This document shows positions 1 through 10,800 of a stretch of 64,000 nt of DNA, piece after piece. A model generated the notes under the pieces. It saw only the letters and a program-made list of their open reading frames with translations. It was not told where the DNA came from and made no database searches. Both the position numbers and the translations under genes were made by a program. Where the stretch lies: contig JAMXBB010000004.1 of the NCBI GenBank assembly GCA_024138015.1, positions 4,070,701 through 4,134,700 of the forward strand, written 5' to 3'. The stretch's first letter is position 1; each line of letters begins with the position of its first letter. Source of the DNA: Lumnitzera littorea. Lineage: Eukaryota; Streptophyta; Magnoliopsida; Myrtales; Combretaceae.

Positions 1-820
1 TTACCTATAAAATAGTCTATAGGGATGTGAGTATAACTAGCTCAATAAGTGGGATAGAGTTAAAAGAGTACCATACAATCATAAGTAAAGTTATTAATTA
101 CAATGAAATGTAATGTAATAAATCACTTGGAACATTGCACAATATTATCTGGTCCATTGTAAGATCAAATAAATTATATTTGCTTTAACCCGGATTGAGT
201 AGTTTTATCGTGAGTCAAAATCAAACCAAATTAGGGCTTGTGTGTAAGACCCACAATAAGTTATTTAGGGTTTAGTTCGTAAAATTTAAAGCGATTGAGC
301 AAATTGTCCAATTCAACCCAAATTTTACTATAAAGCTAAGATTATAAGTAAAAGTGATCTCGTAAGTTTAAATTTAAGAAAATAAGTAATAAAATTATAG
401 AATATTATAATATCAAATTTTAAGTAAATTACTCGTTATTTATCGGAAATGCATAAATTGAATTTCAATAACTAACGAGTTGTTAGAGATAAATTATATG
501 CACACTAAAATCATAAAATAACTTAAATAATATTTAGAAGTATTTATTTATACCATATATGTATTTATATGTAGATAAAAATACATCTAATTAATTAAAA
601 TACACGAAATATGTTAAAATAAGGTTAATTAATTAAAGAAAATACATGAATAATTAAAGAAAAATTAGGAAAAATGAGGAAATCTCCAGAAATAGTCATA
701 GCAGCTTGGAAATAAAAGAAACAAAATTAACCAATCAAAATTTAACAAATAAAAAGTGGAAAATGATAAGATAAGGCAATTGTTTTTTCTAATTAATGCA
801 CAAAAAATTCCTTAGAGCTC

Positions 821-850
821 TATAAATACCCAAAAAATTCAAAAAACTCA
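821..850 (+). promoter_or_regulatory. Core promoter of family A copy 1
   Basis: TATAAATA at 821-828 is followed about 25 bp later by AACTCATTTGG (845-855). The same pair occurs in copy 4 (TATAAATA 53243, AACTCATTTGG about 25 bp on) and, slightly altered, in copy 5 (TATAAATT 59423). The spacing fits TATA to transcription start, so the conserved AACTCATTT is the likely initiator. Inference from conservation; no transcript evidence. Confidence 0.6.
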
Positions 851-1078
851 TTTGGCCAGTTGGAGTGTGGAAAAAATTGAGAGCACCGAAAAAATAGAGG
901 GTTAAGGTTTAATTGTAAAAAATTACAAAAATCTGTATAATTAGGGTTTTAGAAGAGAACCACCACCCAATGGCAACTTAGGAGTGGATGGCCACCACCA
1001 CCATACAGTGGTGGCAACTGGTGGTGGCCATGCCTAAGCCGATCGATAAGGCCTTGGTGGCCAGAGCAGCCAACACCT

Positions 1079-2220
1079 GTGAGTTTCGATTTCTACTCAA
1101 TTTTTCTTAAATTTTTTAAAATATAAAGAATATTTGGAAAATTATGAAACTTGTTATTCTAAGATATTTTAGTATGTATATTTAAGAAAAAAATTTTATT
1201 TTTATAAATTTATGTCTAGAAATATACTGTCTTTAAGAAACTACATAAAACCGAGTTTTGTTCGATTTAGAAATAAATAACTTTAAGAATATAGTTTTGA
1301 GCTAAAAAATTTTGTGTAGACTAGTTGGAGCATTTAAAATAGTGCTATGAAGCCTTTTTTCAAAAATGAATTTTCTAAATTTTTAGACCTTAAAATGATG
1401 CATAAAATGAATAATTTTTCATTAATTAGGTAATTAAATAGATAATTATTGATCTAGGGCATAATTATATATTTTAAGATGTTGAAATCTGATGAAGTAT
1501 AATATTTGTAACATTTGGGGTATTAGATGTAATTATTAAGGTATTATGTAGTATATATATAATAGGTAAAACTTGTATATTGTAAGTTAATTTTGTAAAT
1601 TAGGTTAATTAAAAGTAAAATCTGATTTGGGATGAAATTAGATATCTTGAGATGTTAATTGATGTTGGAAGATGATATTTGAAGTGATAGGATTATTAAA
1701 TATGTATATTATGTAAATATTAGGTGATAATGTATAATATATAAATATAAAAAATAAATGAGTAGAAAAATATTAAGTTAAAATTGATATTTTAATATCA
1801 ATAAAAATATGTAATAAATCCGGTGGGAAACTTAAATTTAAGTGTTTATATGAAAAATGTAAAATTTTCTTACATTGAAAATAAATTTGATACATTAATA
1901 AAGATTTAAGTATACATGATAGAATAGAATACTGATTTAGGAGTAAAAGTGATAATTAAGATACTCGAGCCTAATGTGATGAATTTCACATTTGTGTTTG
2001 GATCGCATTTTTAAGATTTATGTATAATACTCGTGATTCGAACTAATTTAAAACTTGAACCAAAATCAGATTCGGAAACCAAACCCTAAACTAACCTAGG
2101 ATGAATTAGTAATAACTAATATGTATATAGGAAGAATTTGGTTAAGTCATAACCTATAGTATATATATATATATATATATCATCAAAATATAAATACTAA
2201 AGAGCGTATTGATATTATAG
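1079..2220 (+). other. Predicted intron 1 of the family A leader transcript
   Basis: Donor CACCT|GTGAGT at 1079 closes a GC-richer segment. Acceptor ATTATAG ends at 2220, with a TACTAA branch-like motif at 2195-2200. The same layout is in copy 4 (donor ATCAA|GTGAGT at 53476, TACTAA at 54409, acceptor ATTATAG ending 54435) and copy 5 (donor 59671, acceptor ATTATAG ending 60825). The interval is very AT-rich and includes an (AT)n run at about 2158-2180. It precedes a 56-nt GC-richer segment, 2221-2276, that ends CTAA|GTAAGT. Confidence 0.45.
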
Positions 2221-2276
2221 GACATACAAAGACGAGTCGACCTATGGTTGGTTGAGTGAACGACTAAAGACACTAA

Positions 2277-2948
2277 GTAAGTTGGGATTAATATCTTACT
2301 GTATTTTGGAGTACTAATTAGTAGTACTTAAAGGCTTGGAATTGTATATAATTGTGCTTATTAAATAGTTGGCTATGTGCATGTGCTTATCCTGAGCTGT
2401 TGATATGATTATGATTTGCTATTTTGACTTATATTTATGTGATTTGTTTGAAATAGCTGAACACCTTAAATCGGATTTAATTGAATATTTGACTCATGAA
2501 TCTAAACTAGACTTACATAACAACCCATTAGGGGAACATTAAGATTCTCTAGCTAAATACTGATCCCTTTGAAAGGCATAGCGCTGGATAGTATGATTAG
2601 TTTCTTCTTCATCCTTAGTCAAACTAAGTGATAGGTGAGGAGGTCGCGGTAAAGGTGAAATCAATTATTCAAAGGTAGTCGTGGGAGGAGCAGTGACTTC
2701 ATTATACAAGCTCGGGTTTGGTCGTAAATTATTACATTAATGGAAATTCCTTAACCCGGATTAAAGTAGATACAATTTCTCTAATCTCATGACGGGCTAA
2801 ACAACGTCGTGTAATGGGATATGCTTGAACATGCATTACATCTAATAATTTGGTTGATAACCCTACTTGTATTTGTTGTACAGTTTTGAGTCTTCATCCC
2901 AACTTACTAAGTTGTGGTTGTTCACATCCCTATAAACATTGTTGCAAG
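2277..2948 (+). other. Predicted intron 2 of the family A leader (weaker)
   Basis: Donor GTAAGT at 2277 is the textbook plant consensus; acceptor TTGCAAG ends at 2948, with TACTAA at 2905. In copy 4 the donor is GTAAAT (54492) and the acceptor CTTTTGCAG (ends 55096, TACTGA at 54 054+1000). In copy 5 the donor has decayed. The interval contains two well-conserved GC-rich blocks (2610-2700 and 2790-2820), unusual for a plain intron, so this segment may instead be retained sequence or hold a regulatory element. Confidence 0.3.
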
Positions 2949-3186
2949 TACTAACTAGAAAGCAGCCTATATTTACCTTGAAGTTAGCAATTGCTGGATC
3001 TTGGGGAGTGAGGAAATACATCTGAAGAATAGAGTTAGTTTTAAGGTCTTAGATTTTATTTAGAATTTTCCATTTTTGAATAATGTATTACTTAAGAAAT
3101 ATAGTACGATGAAACCTTTCAAACATTAATTATAATATTTAAATTCTTGTGTATATACATATTTCCATAATTTCTTAGGTAAAACC

Positions 3187-3249
3187 CATTTTGAAGTAAA
3201 CAATTTATAAATTAAATTATTTAATTTATAAATTGTTTACTTCAAAGTG
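3187..3249. repeat. 63-bp near-perfect palindrome at the 3' end of an LTR
   Basis: Arms 3187-3217 and 3219-3249 (31 nt each) are reverse complements with a single mismatch (T3189 against G3247, a wobble pair in RNA) around a one-base centre. It lies about 120 bp before the LTR end, in a stretch that other copies share as GTTTACTTCAAAG. Copy 5 keeps a partial version at about 61760-61800 (AGTAAACAA against TTGTTTACT). Copy 4 keeps only the right arm. Confidence 0.9.
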
Positions 3250-6213
3250 AGTTAGCCGTAAATGCCTTATGTAAATCAGGTATAAAATGGCGGCTGTATG
3301 ATCAGCTTTTATCTTAGAATAATTTGCACAGCGGAATTGTTACAACCCTGCTTCAGAGTGTGATATTGTACAATAAAGAATACCCACCTCCTATGACTAC
3401 CTTTGAATCATGGCCCTTACCCTTATCGTGACCTTTTCGTCCATCACTTAATTCGACTAAGGATAAAGGAAAGGTCATTTCAATTATCCTCATTGAAGGG
3501 AGTCGGTATTTGGCCTAACACTTTTAATTATTCCCTTAATAGTTGTTATGCATGTCCAATTAAGTTAGTAGTCAAATCACTTTTAATTTCATTTAAGGGT
3601 AGCTAGATAAGCTTACAACAAAACAAAATGAGATAATCATATAGCATAGCAAGCCAAGGAGTTTAGCTCCTGTCATAATCAAAATATCAACCATACACAT
3701 GGCCTGCGCATAGACAGCTAATTTGTAACCACAATAAAAGTAATCTTAAGCTTCTAGATACTTTAATATAGTATTTCAATAAGCGGTAAAACCATAATCC
3801 CAACTTACTTGTCCAAACTCTCACTGTGGAAAACTTGTGTCCTCAATGCTTTGCTCACTAAGAGACCATATATATATATATATACAAAATCCAGATTTAG
3901 TTTTCTTAAGAGTTACACAAATATTAAGGTTTTATCTATTTTTATTTCGTTGAACAATAATATATAAATATATATTTATATATCTAAAGTATATTATTAT
4001 TTTCCTTATATAATGAAATATAGTTTTATTATATAAGTTAAGTCAAGTTATTAAATGTCAATAATATACACAATTATAGTATTACATATAATATATTATT
4101 TCGATTGTAATGAAACGTATTTTTAATTAGTTAAACCACGTTTCAATTACGATAAGATTATCGTAATAGATAAATTCTTATAATATTATAGAGATATAGG
4201 TTATATTACCTAAAATTATCCTATTTTAGTTAAAGTAGTCTTATTGGGTTCATACATATTAAGCAATGCGTATTACGGGTTTTATTTTGAGAGATAATTT
4301 TTAATGGGTAATTTGAGTTTCTAATATACTTATACGTGGCTATAATGAATGTTATCATATTATACTTATTTTATGTATTTAAACTATATTTTATGTAATT
4401 TACTAATATAACTCAATAATATAGGTATTATCTAGCGTTAATGTGTATATAACATATTTTAGTCGTAAAATTATTATTAAATACATTAAAAAATCATTTT
4501 CACCAAATCTAGCCAGTATGTAATTATATGGTTTTTATTTCAACATTTATCATATTCTAATCTATTATTACTAAAAACGAGCCTCAATTCGTAAGTTAAG
4601 CTATTTTACTATGTAAATTTATAATAAATAACTCAAGTAACCATATAATTCATTGAAAATTTCTAGACTCCTAAAAATATAGGAAATTCAATCATCTCTT
4701 GGTTTCATACTATCGGTTTATTGCCTATATACTCAAAATTTTAATTTTTCCCATAAATTACATTTAATTAACCTAATATTATCCTTTCAATGCCAAATTA
4801 TTTTTATTGTATCCCGATATCATTACAATTCACCAGAAATCAATATATGTCATTTTCCTCAATTAATTTTATAAAAACCTATTTTTTCACATTTTACCCT
4901 AATTCTAGCTATTTTTAAGGTAAAAAATACAATAAATATTAAAAATATATAAATAAAAAATTGGGCTACATATCAATTAACTATATATTATATGTATTCT
5001 ATACAAAAATTCAGATGGATAATAACTTTCTTAAGCAAGTATATAAAATATTTTAAATTTTACAAAGATAAAAAATATCATACGAAAGCATATATAAAAT
5101 AACCTAAATATAAAATTTCCATAATTTTCTAGGTGGATTTAATAATTTTTAAAATTTAAAGAAAAATAGGGCAGAATTTAACGCCCTTGCTCATCAAAGC
5201 TCAAGTGACTAACAGTGGAGAGGTGGTTGTCGGACGACTAAGACGCGAGGTAGATTGTTAGGTGGTGGAAGGGTTTAACTGTAGAACATTAAACAGTTAG
5301 GGATTAACACTAGGTCCGGTCCTTGCTTTATTTTGTGTAATTTTTTTTCTAAAATATTTCTAATTTTTCCTAATTTTCCTACTATTTCCCTAGATTCTAA
5401 ATTGGTAAACTTTGCACATCTGAAGTCCTTTCCTGTTTATAGTATCTAATGTCGGTCGAAAAATTTTTCTTCTTTTTTTTCAATTAAGCATGAGTTGCCT
5501 TTAATTTAAGAATTAGCTTTAACTCATCCAAATTCTAGTCTAATTAGTTGTACGCTGCTGTTCGATTTTTCCTTGGTGATTTCTCCCAGTTTCAGATAAG
5601 TTTGAGAATTATTTTAGTGTATTTTGTTAATTTATGTTTGATATATTAATGTTTAGTGATTTTTATTTATAGACAAGTATATATCCTAAATACATGGTAT
5701 ATGTAATGAGTAATTATATATATATAATCATAGTTATAATATGTTTCTTATTTTTACAATATATTTTCTTATTTATTTTTATGAATTCATCACATAGTAT
5801 ATATAATTATGTAAATTTGGATTAATTTACGAGTATAATTATTATATATACTGAGTATACTCATAAAAATACGTATATACTTATATAATATATTATACTA
5901 TATTATTTCATTTAATAACTTAATTAACTTATTTTTAAGTTCTCGTCACATTTTGAGCTTGGTTTTAAAAGTTTCGATTATTTTTATACTATATTGAATA
6001 ATCATATTTCTAAGGGTCAAATTGGGAGTTTAGGTAATTATTTTTAAAATCTAGCTCCATTAAGTCACTTTGATTAACTTTTCTATTTTAATCATAAAAT
6101 TTGGGTTCAATTAGATAAATTTTTCTTGGAGGTCTTAAATTTGAGTTTAATTGCCTTAAACGCAAGTTTAGTAGCTTACAATATATATACGATTATCTAA
6201 AGANGAACAATAT

Positions 6214-6942
6214 TTGAATGAAGAAGCACCTCATGAAGAAACTAACCTACCATTAACTAACAAAAATGAGCTACATGGAATAGCTTTAAATAAACCTATA
6301 AGGGTAAGAAGGAGGGCTATTTCCGATGATTATGTGGTTTATTTGCAGGAGTTAGACTTTGATTTCGAAATTGATGAAGATCCTGTTTCATTTTCATAAG
6401 CCATTAATAGTGATAAGTTTGATAAATGGATTAATGCTATGAAAGGTAAGTTAAAATCAATGGTTGATAACAATGTCTAGGACAAGTTGGGTATAAATGG
6501 GTCTTTAAGATTAAACGCAACTTGAATGGCAATATCGAACGATATAAAGCTAAACTTGTTGCAAAAGGTTATACTCGGAATGATGGTATTGATTATAAAG
6601 AGATTTTTTCAATTGTTTCAAAGAAGGATTCTCTAAGAATCATTATAACTTTAGTAGCTCATTATGATTTAGAGTTATATCAAATGGATGTGAAAACTGC
6701 CTTTCTCAATAGAGAACTTGAGGAGAAAGTTTATATGGATCAACCTGAAGGTTTTTCTATAGAAGGAAAGGATCATAAGGTGTATAAACTTAAGAAGTTA
6801 ATATATAGACTTGAACAAACTTCTAGGCAATAGTATCTTAAGCTCAATGATACAATCACTTCTTTCGGTTTTCAAGAAAACACTGTTGATTGGTGCTTTT
6901 ATTGAAAGATCAGTGGGAGTCAGTTTATATTTGTAGTACAGA
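6214..6942 (+). pseudogene. Ty1/Copia reverse transcriptase relic
   Basis: The strand codes for the start of a Copia-type reverse transcriptase. Recognisable motifs: an N-terminal W-x-NAMK region (6427-6445), WVFKIK (about 6497-6514), Y-KA-LVAKGYT (6543-6575) and the palm motif QMDVKTAFLN (6679-6710). The first catalytic aspartate is in that palm motif. The Y-DD-containing half and the RNase H domain are absent; after about 6940 the frame runs into unrelated sequence. Breaks: TAA at 6397, TAG at 6478, a frameshift near 6480-6490, and TAG at 6834 where a tryptophan is expected. No LTRs were found around it, so it is an old internal fragment. Confidence 0.85.
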
Positions 6943-6944
6943 AC

Positions 6945-7530
6945 GTGATTGTAGATAAGATGGTCTCTAAGGTTGTAGTTATGAATATTTTGAACTATGT
7001 ATCGAAATGGCTTAGGGTTGTCAAAATCTCTTACCTTTTTGCAAATTTATTTCTTATGGAGATGTTGGACGATTAGTCTAGGACTGATTTTATGCATCTC
7101 AAACCATGGTCAATAATGGAATATCCTATGATCGTTCGTTGGTGGGAGCTGAATCAAAAGTTAGAAGACTTGAATCTTGAAGAGGTATGCTATTGGTTGC
7201 AGATACACAGACTTCCACTGCATATGTTAATTCAACGTAACGCTTCCATATTTGTAGGAAAAATGGGATGTGTGGTACAGATGGAGGAGCATCATTTTGT
7301 TCTTCGAGATTGTCTGTGGATGAAGATAGCTTTCAATATCAGAAAGCCCCTCATGAGGGGTGTTCAGGTAACTAAGTCAGATGGGAAACGAAGTTGGATG
7401 TCCTTTAAGTATGGCGGCTTGCGGATTTTTGTGTTGCTTGGGGCTTCGTTAGGTACTTAGAAGTGTCTTGCACTCGTAAGTCTCTGCCAGACTTTGTTCG
7501 CAGAAGGTTAGATGATAGATTGAAAGTAAG
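6945..7530 (+). pseudogene. LINE ORF1-type DUF4283 domain relic with a broken zinc knuckle
   Basis: Residues from about 6972 match the plant DUF4283 pattern found in LINE first ORFs and gag-like proteins: PWS near 7107, VRWWELNQKLEDLNLEEV (about 7136-7190), then W-QIHRLPLHML. It ends in a CCHC-like knuckle read in the next frame at about 7432-7475, with spacing CX2-W-X4-Y-X4-C, so the second Cys and the His are substituted. There is a stop at about 7076 and a frameshift before the knuckle. It abuts the Copia fragment in the same orientation without an obvious boundary, so the two look like one open region but belong to different element classes. Confidence 0.65.
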
Positions 7531-7669
7531 ATCCTTAATGATTGCAGGGCATAGAAACGTTACTAAACCAAAGTTTCCATTGGAAGCTGTGCAATTTCCA
7601 CATTTGACTGACACAATGGTAATTGCTCTATCTTCTTTTTCAAGCGTTAGTGTAAAAAAATTCTAAAAA

Positions 7670-8488
7670 ATATTAATCTTTCAATAAATTATAGCAATTC
7701 TTTAATAAATCTTATTTTGCTTGGTGGTCATTGACTACCTCGCTTTGGGATTGTTAGAAGTTATTTTTCTTTCGATCTTTTTAGTTTTTCTTTTTCAAAT
7801 TTTTAGCTTTTAATTTTTTTTTTACATTTTAATTTTTTTTCTAATATTATGTATAATAGGTAAAATAAGGATGGAAAAAAAAAAATTGACCAAACCAAAT
7901 CATTATACAAACCGAACCGAACCAAACTAAAAATATGGTTTTTATTGCAAGTTGGTTCAGAAAATTTTTAAATTGAACCTAATCGTTAATTTATGATTTG
8001 GTTTGAAAGGACAAAACGAACGAATATATAAAACTGAACCAAACCGTTATGTAAAAAATAAGCTAATATTTTACTCACAACAAAAGAATTTCTTCTAATT
8101 ATAATATTGTATTTAAAAGAACTTTTAGTTTTCATTTATTAAAATGCGTATGCATTGAACTTTTAGTACTACAATTTATAAATTACAAATATAAGTTGAT
8201 TCAAAATTTATATTATATGTTACTTTTATAAATAAAATTAGCTACTATTAGACATTTGCAATTTCTTAATAGGATAAATATTGACTTTATCAACCTGTAA
8301 TATGATATCATCACTTGTTGTTACTAAATAAATCAATAATATTCATATGAGATTACATATTATATAAATATATTTTTCTAGACCATAAAATATGGTTCAA
8401 TTCATAAGCTAAATTAAATCAAATTGAAATTTTATGGTTTAGAACCAAACCAAATCGTGGCCACTCATAAGGTAAAGCACCACAAACA
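7670..8488. repeat. Non-coding repeat-like stretch with GAACC-rich segments
   Basis: Between the LINE relic and the next promoter-like site I see no gene. At 7888-8060 and 8395-8460 the sequence is dominated by degenerate ACCGAACC/AACCAAACC words and their complements (TTGGTTC, TGGTTT). This pattern is common in plant transposon non-coding ends, but I cannot assign a family or boundaries. Confidence 0.35.
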
Positions 8489-8494
8489 CCCTTG

Positions 8495-8578
8495 ATGTAT
8501 ATATATATATGAACCCTAACCCAAATTAAAAACGTGATACCCAGATTGAAACCCTAATTCTAATATTTTCGTACACTC
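8495..8578 (+). promoter_or_regulatory. Promoter-like TATA run and telo-box motifs
   Basis: A TATATATATA run (about 8497-8508) is followed by GAACCCTAACCC (8511) and GAAACCCTAATTC (8548). The AAACCCTA word is the telo-box often found in promoters and 5' leaders of plant housekeeping genes. An ATG in an open frame follows at 8579. The downstream ORF is very short, so this may be the truncated 5' end of a gene copied or cut by a transposon. Confidence 0.35.
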
Positions 8579-8665
8579 ATGAGTTCTGACAAAGCTAAAC
8601 GCGGTGCAAATGCGATAATTTCCAACGCCAAGTTAAACACTTCAATAGTTCGTGAACGAAATTAA
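8579..8665 (+). CDS. Candidate short ORF or truncated first exon, 28 codons
   Basis: ATG at 8579 opens a 28-residue frame beginning MSSDKAKRGANAII and ending VRERN. It is GC-richer than its surroundings, hydrophilic, and lies just after telo-box motifs. A single-base shift near 8655 would extend the frame by about 20 codons, so it may be a frameshifted first exon. I do not recognise the protein. No splice donor stands out at its end. Confidence 0.25.
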   Translation: MSSDKAKRGANAIISNAKLNTSIVRERN

Positions 8666-8913
8666 AGACTGTGATGGAGTTAAATCAAATTGTCTTTTAC
8701 TGATCTACGTTTGAAACAGAAAGAGGTCAATTTCTATTAGTATAGCACATGATATAACACGTGGTTGAATGTATACATAAGTTACTATACACAGCGGTTA
8801 GTTAGTTAAAAGTAGTCGTACATTTTTCATCACGAAATAGAGTTTTCTTCTCAAGTTTATTTATAGGTTAATCTTCGTCATGCAAGTCATGATCTTTCTG
8901 TGGAGTTTTCTGA

Positions 8914-9306
8914 TTGCTTGATGATAGGAATTGGATTTCTTTCAATATGACCAATGTTACTAAATCTGTTATACAAAACATGAATAACGAAGTCGCAACT
9001 GGAGATCCATTAAACCTTTTTGAATTTGATAATCCAGGAAAGATGATCACTAGTTTGTTGTTTGACGGCAAAAATTACTTAGGGTTGAGTAGATTGGCGA
9101 TATTACCATTAGGTGCAATGGCCGAATTATGGTTTATCGATGGATATTGTGCTAGACTTGATGAATATCAGATTAAATTGCATAGGTGCATGACTTGATG
9201 TTGGCTATACAATCCTATGACCAAAGAGCTTTTCGAGAGTTTTATATATGCAAAATCATCTAAAGAACTTTGGGATGATGTGATGAAAAGGTTTGTTTTA
9301 ATTTAA
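8914..9306 (+). pseudogene. Ty1/Copia gag N-terminal relic
   Basis: The frame carries the Copia gag N-terminal module: DPLNLFEFDNPG (about 9007-9042), L-FDGKNYLG--R (9058-9093) and FIDGYCARLDE (about 9133-9165). After one in-frame TGA (9199-9201) it continues with CWLYNPMTKE..FIYAKSSKELWDDV, the start of the following gag domain, up to TAA at 9304. It starts at either of two in-frame ATGs, 8914 or 8950; the second lies closer to the conserved part. The rest of gag-pol is missing. It is about 1.5 kb downstream of the RT relic, in the wrong order for a single element. Confidence 0.75.
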
Positions 9307-9709
9307 CTAATGGTCCTTTGCTCCATTAATTGTGTCATGCCTCGAGAGTGGAAAGACGTAACAATCCCACCATATATACCAACTTATGATAGAAGCTGGC
9401 TATGAATCTACTATCATAAATATAGTATACACAAGGCACATATAACTATATCTAAAGTAAAATAGAGATATTTAATTTGTATATTTTTTTTTAAAATAGA
9501 AATTTACATGAAATTTATATACAATAAAATTTATAAAAAAAGAAAAAACAAAATCGTTTTTACAATAAATTCAATATTATAAGTTAGTCTGGATCATTCA
9601 AATGGCCTAGTCAATTCCAAAATAAAGATAAAAAGAATATTCCAATCTATTTGCTTCTTACTTTAGACTTGTTGCCCATCTTTTGTACACCCAAATATTA
9701 GGTAATATT

Positions 9710-10023
9710 GGTGTTTATCTTCTAGCACTTGTGAAAGAATTGTGGGGATATGAGCAACTATCACTCAATAAGGAGATGAAGATGGAAGCATATACAACAT
9801 AAATATCAAGCAAGGTTATTAAACAGTTCATTAGGTGCGATGCAATACGATGTGATGCACCAAATTAGTGTCTATCTTCTAGCACTTATGAAAGAACTAG
9901 GGGGATATGAGTAACCATTGCTCGGTAAGGGGATGAAGATGGAAACATAAACATCACAACAATCAACCAAGATTATTAATCAGTTTGTTAGATGTGATGT
10001 GATGCAATATAACAAACATATGC
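9710..10023. repeat. Tandem duplication, two ~157-bp units
   Basis: 9710-9866 and 9867-10023 repeat the same order of words: GTGTNTATCTTCTAGCACTT, then GGGGATATGAG, GAGATGAAGATGGAA-like, and GATGTGATGCA. The units have diverged by scattered substitutions and small indels. There is no ORF. Confidence 0.8.
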
Positions 10024-10800
10024 CATCTACACGGCGTTGTCCCATCCATCGTAAAGTTATGAAAATTGCTCAAGTCATACAATGCATGTTTAATTATAAT
10101 TTAGTTTTGATCATTATTAGGTGTCTTATAGGGTAATCAACCAAATATATTAGACATTCAACAAATGATGCGATGCATAGTGATGTAGTTACCAACATAT
10201 TATTTCCACATAATTTAGAGTATTTTTCTCATGATAAAGTAACCAAGATTAACCATACACATATCTTATTTCCTTACACAATTCATATTCACATTATTAA
10301 ATTAATGTGCAACTACACTGAAAGCACAAACAAGTGTAGTAACCATAAAGAGCCACTCACTTGTCCATAACGTTTAATTAAAATAATCCTTTGAAAAAAA
10401 AATGATGAAGGAGTCTTCAAAATTCGTATTACCTAAACATTTTAAAAAGTAATTAAGTATCTAATTTCCTAACTACAATAATCCAAACTCAATTGGCAAA
10501 TTTACTCACTTTTGTCACTCCTACTAATGGCTGTTTCGATTTTATAAGTTAATTGAGTAAATTAGTTGATAAGTCAAACATAGCTTGTTAAATTGAAGGG
10601 TTATTTTATTTGAATTAATTTGAGGCTAAGTATTGTTTTTTTTTTCCCTTTTTTTTCCTCAATACGATTTTAAGGTTCAGATTTGTAAGTTTTATATCAT
10701 AGGCCATGAGTCTCTCACTATTATTTATATAAGTCGAACTATTAAAGGGGTTCCAGGCTCAACTCCTATTTGTAAAATTCAATCTTTGAGGCCTATATAA
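10024..10800. other. AT-rich non-coding interval
   Basis: No coding region, RNA gene or defined repeat was recognised. A 65-codon open frame at 10173-10370 has no domain-like composition and looks random. Confidence 0.5.

Larger units (their letters stand above)
243..3365 (+). mobile_element. Family A solo LTR, copy 1 (3.1 kb)
   Basis: Starts TGTAAGACCC and aligns along its length with 52683-55511 and 58847-61921. The flanking 5-mers are TTGTG (238-242) and TTGTA (3366-3370), a target-site duplication with one mismatch. The right end GTGTGATA is a decayed ACATAACA. No primer-binding site or internal region follows; the sequence resumes directly as inverted copy 2, so this is a solo LTR, the expected product of LTR-LTR recombination. 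It holds a TATA box at 821-828, predicted introns and a large palindrome near its 3' end, listed separately. No ORF is shared with the other copies. Confidence 0.85.
1..6139 (-). mobile_element. Family A long LTR, copy 2 (interrupted by copy 1)
   Basis: Read on the minus strand, 6139 down to 3366 and then 242 down to 1 matches the other family A LTRs in order. There is a TAAGACC-type start near 6139, a TATA-like TATAAACA at 5441-5434, a GGTGG-rich leader (about 5210-5270 on the plus strand) and the GTAAGTTGGGATTA block (3808-3795). A conserved block follows around 3465-3388, and CAACTTA..GAGC..ACATCCCTATAG near positions 55-20. The piece left of 243 continues the piece right of 3365 without loss, so this is one LTR split by a later insertion. 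It runs off the left edge of the window, so its 3' end and any internal region cannot be seen. The TATA lies further from the start than in other copies (about 700 versus about 570 bp). No coding capacity. Confidence 0.75.

Noticed and set aside
10173..10370. 65-codon frame
   Set aside because: His/Ile/Asn-rich random composition, no motif.
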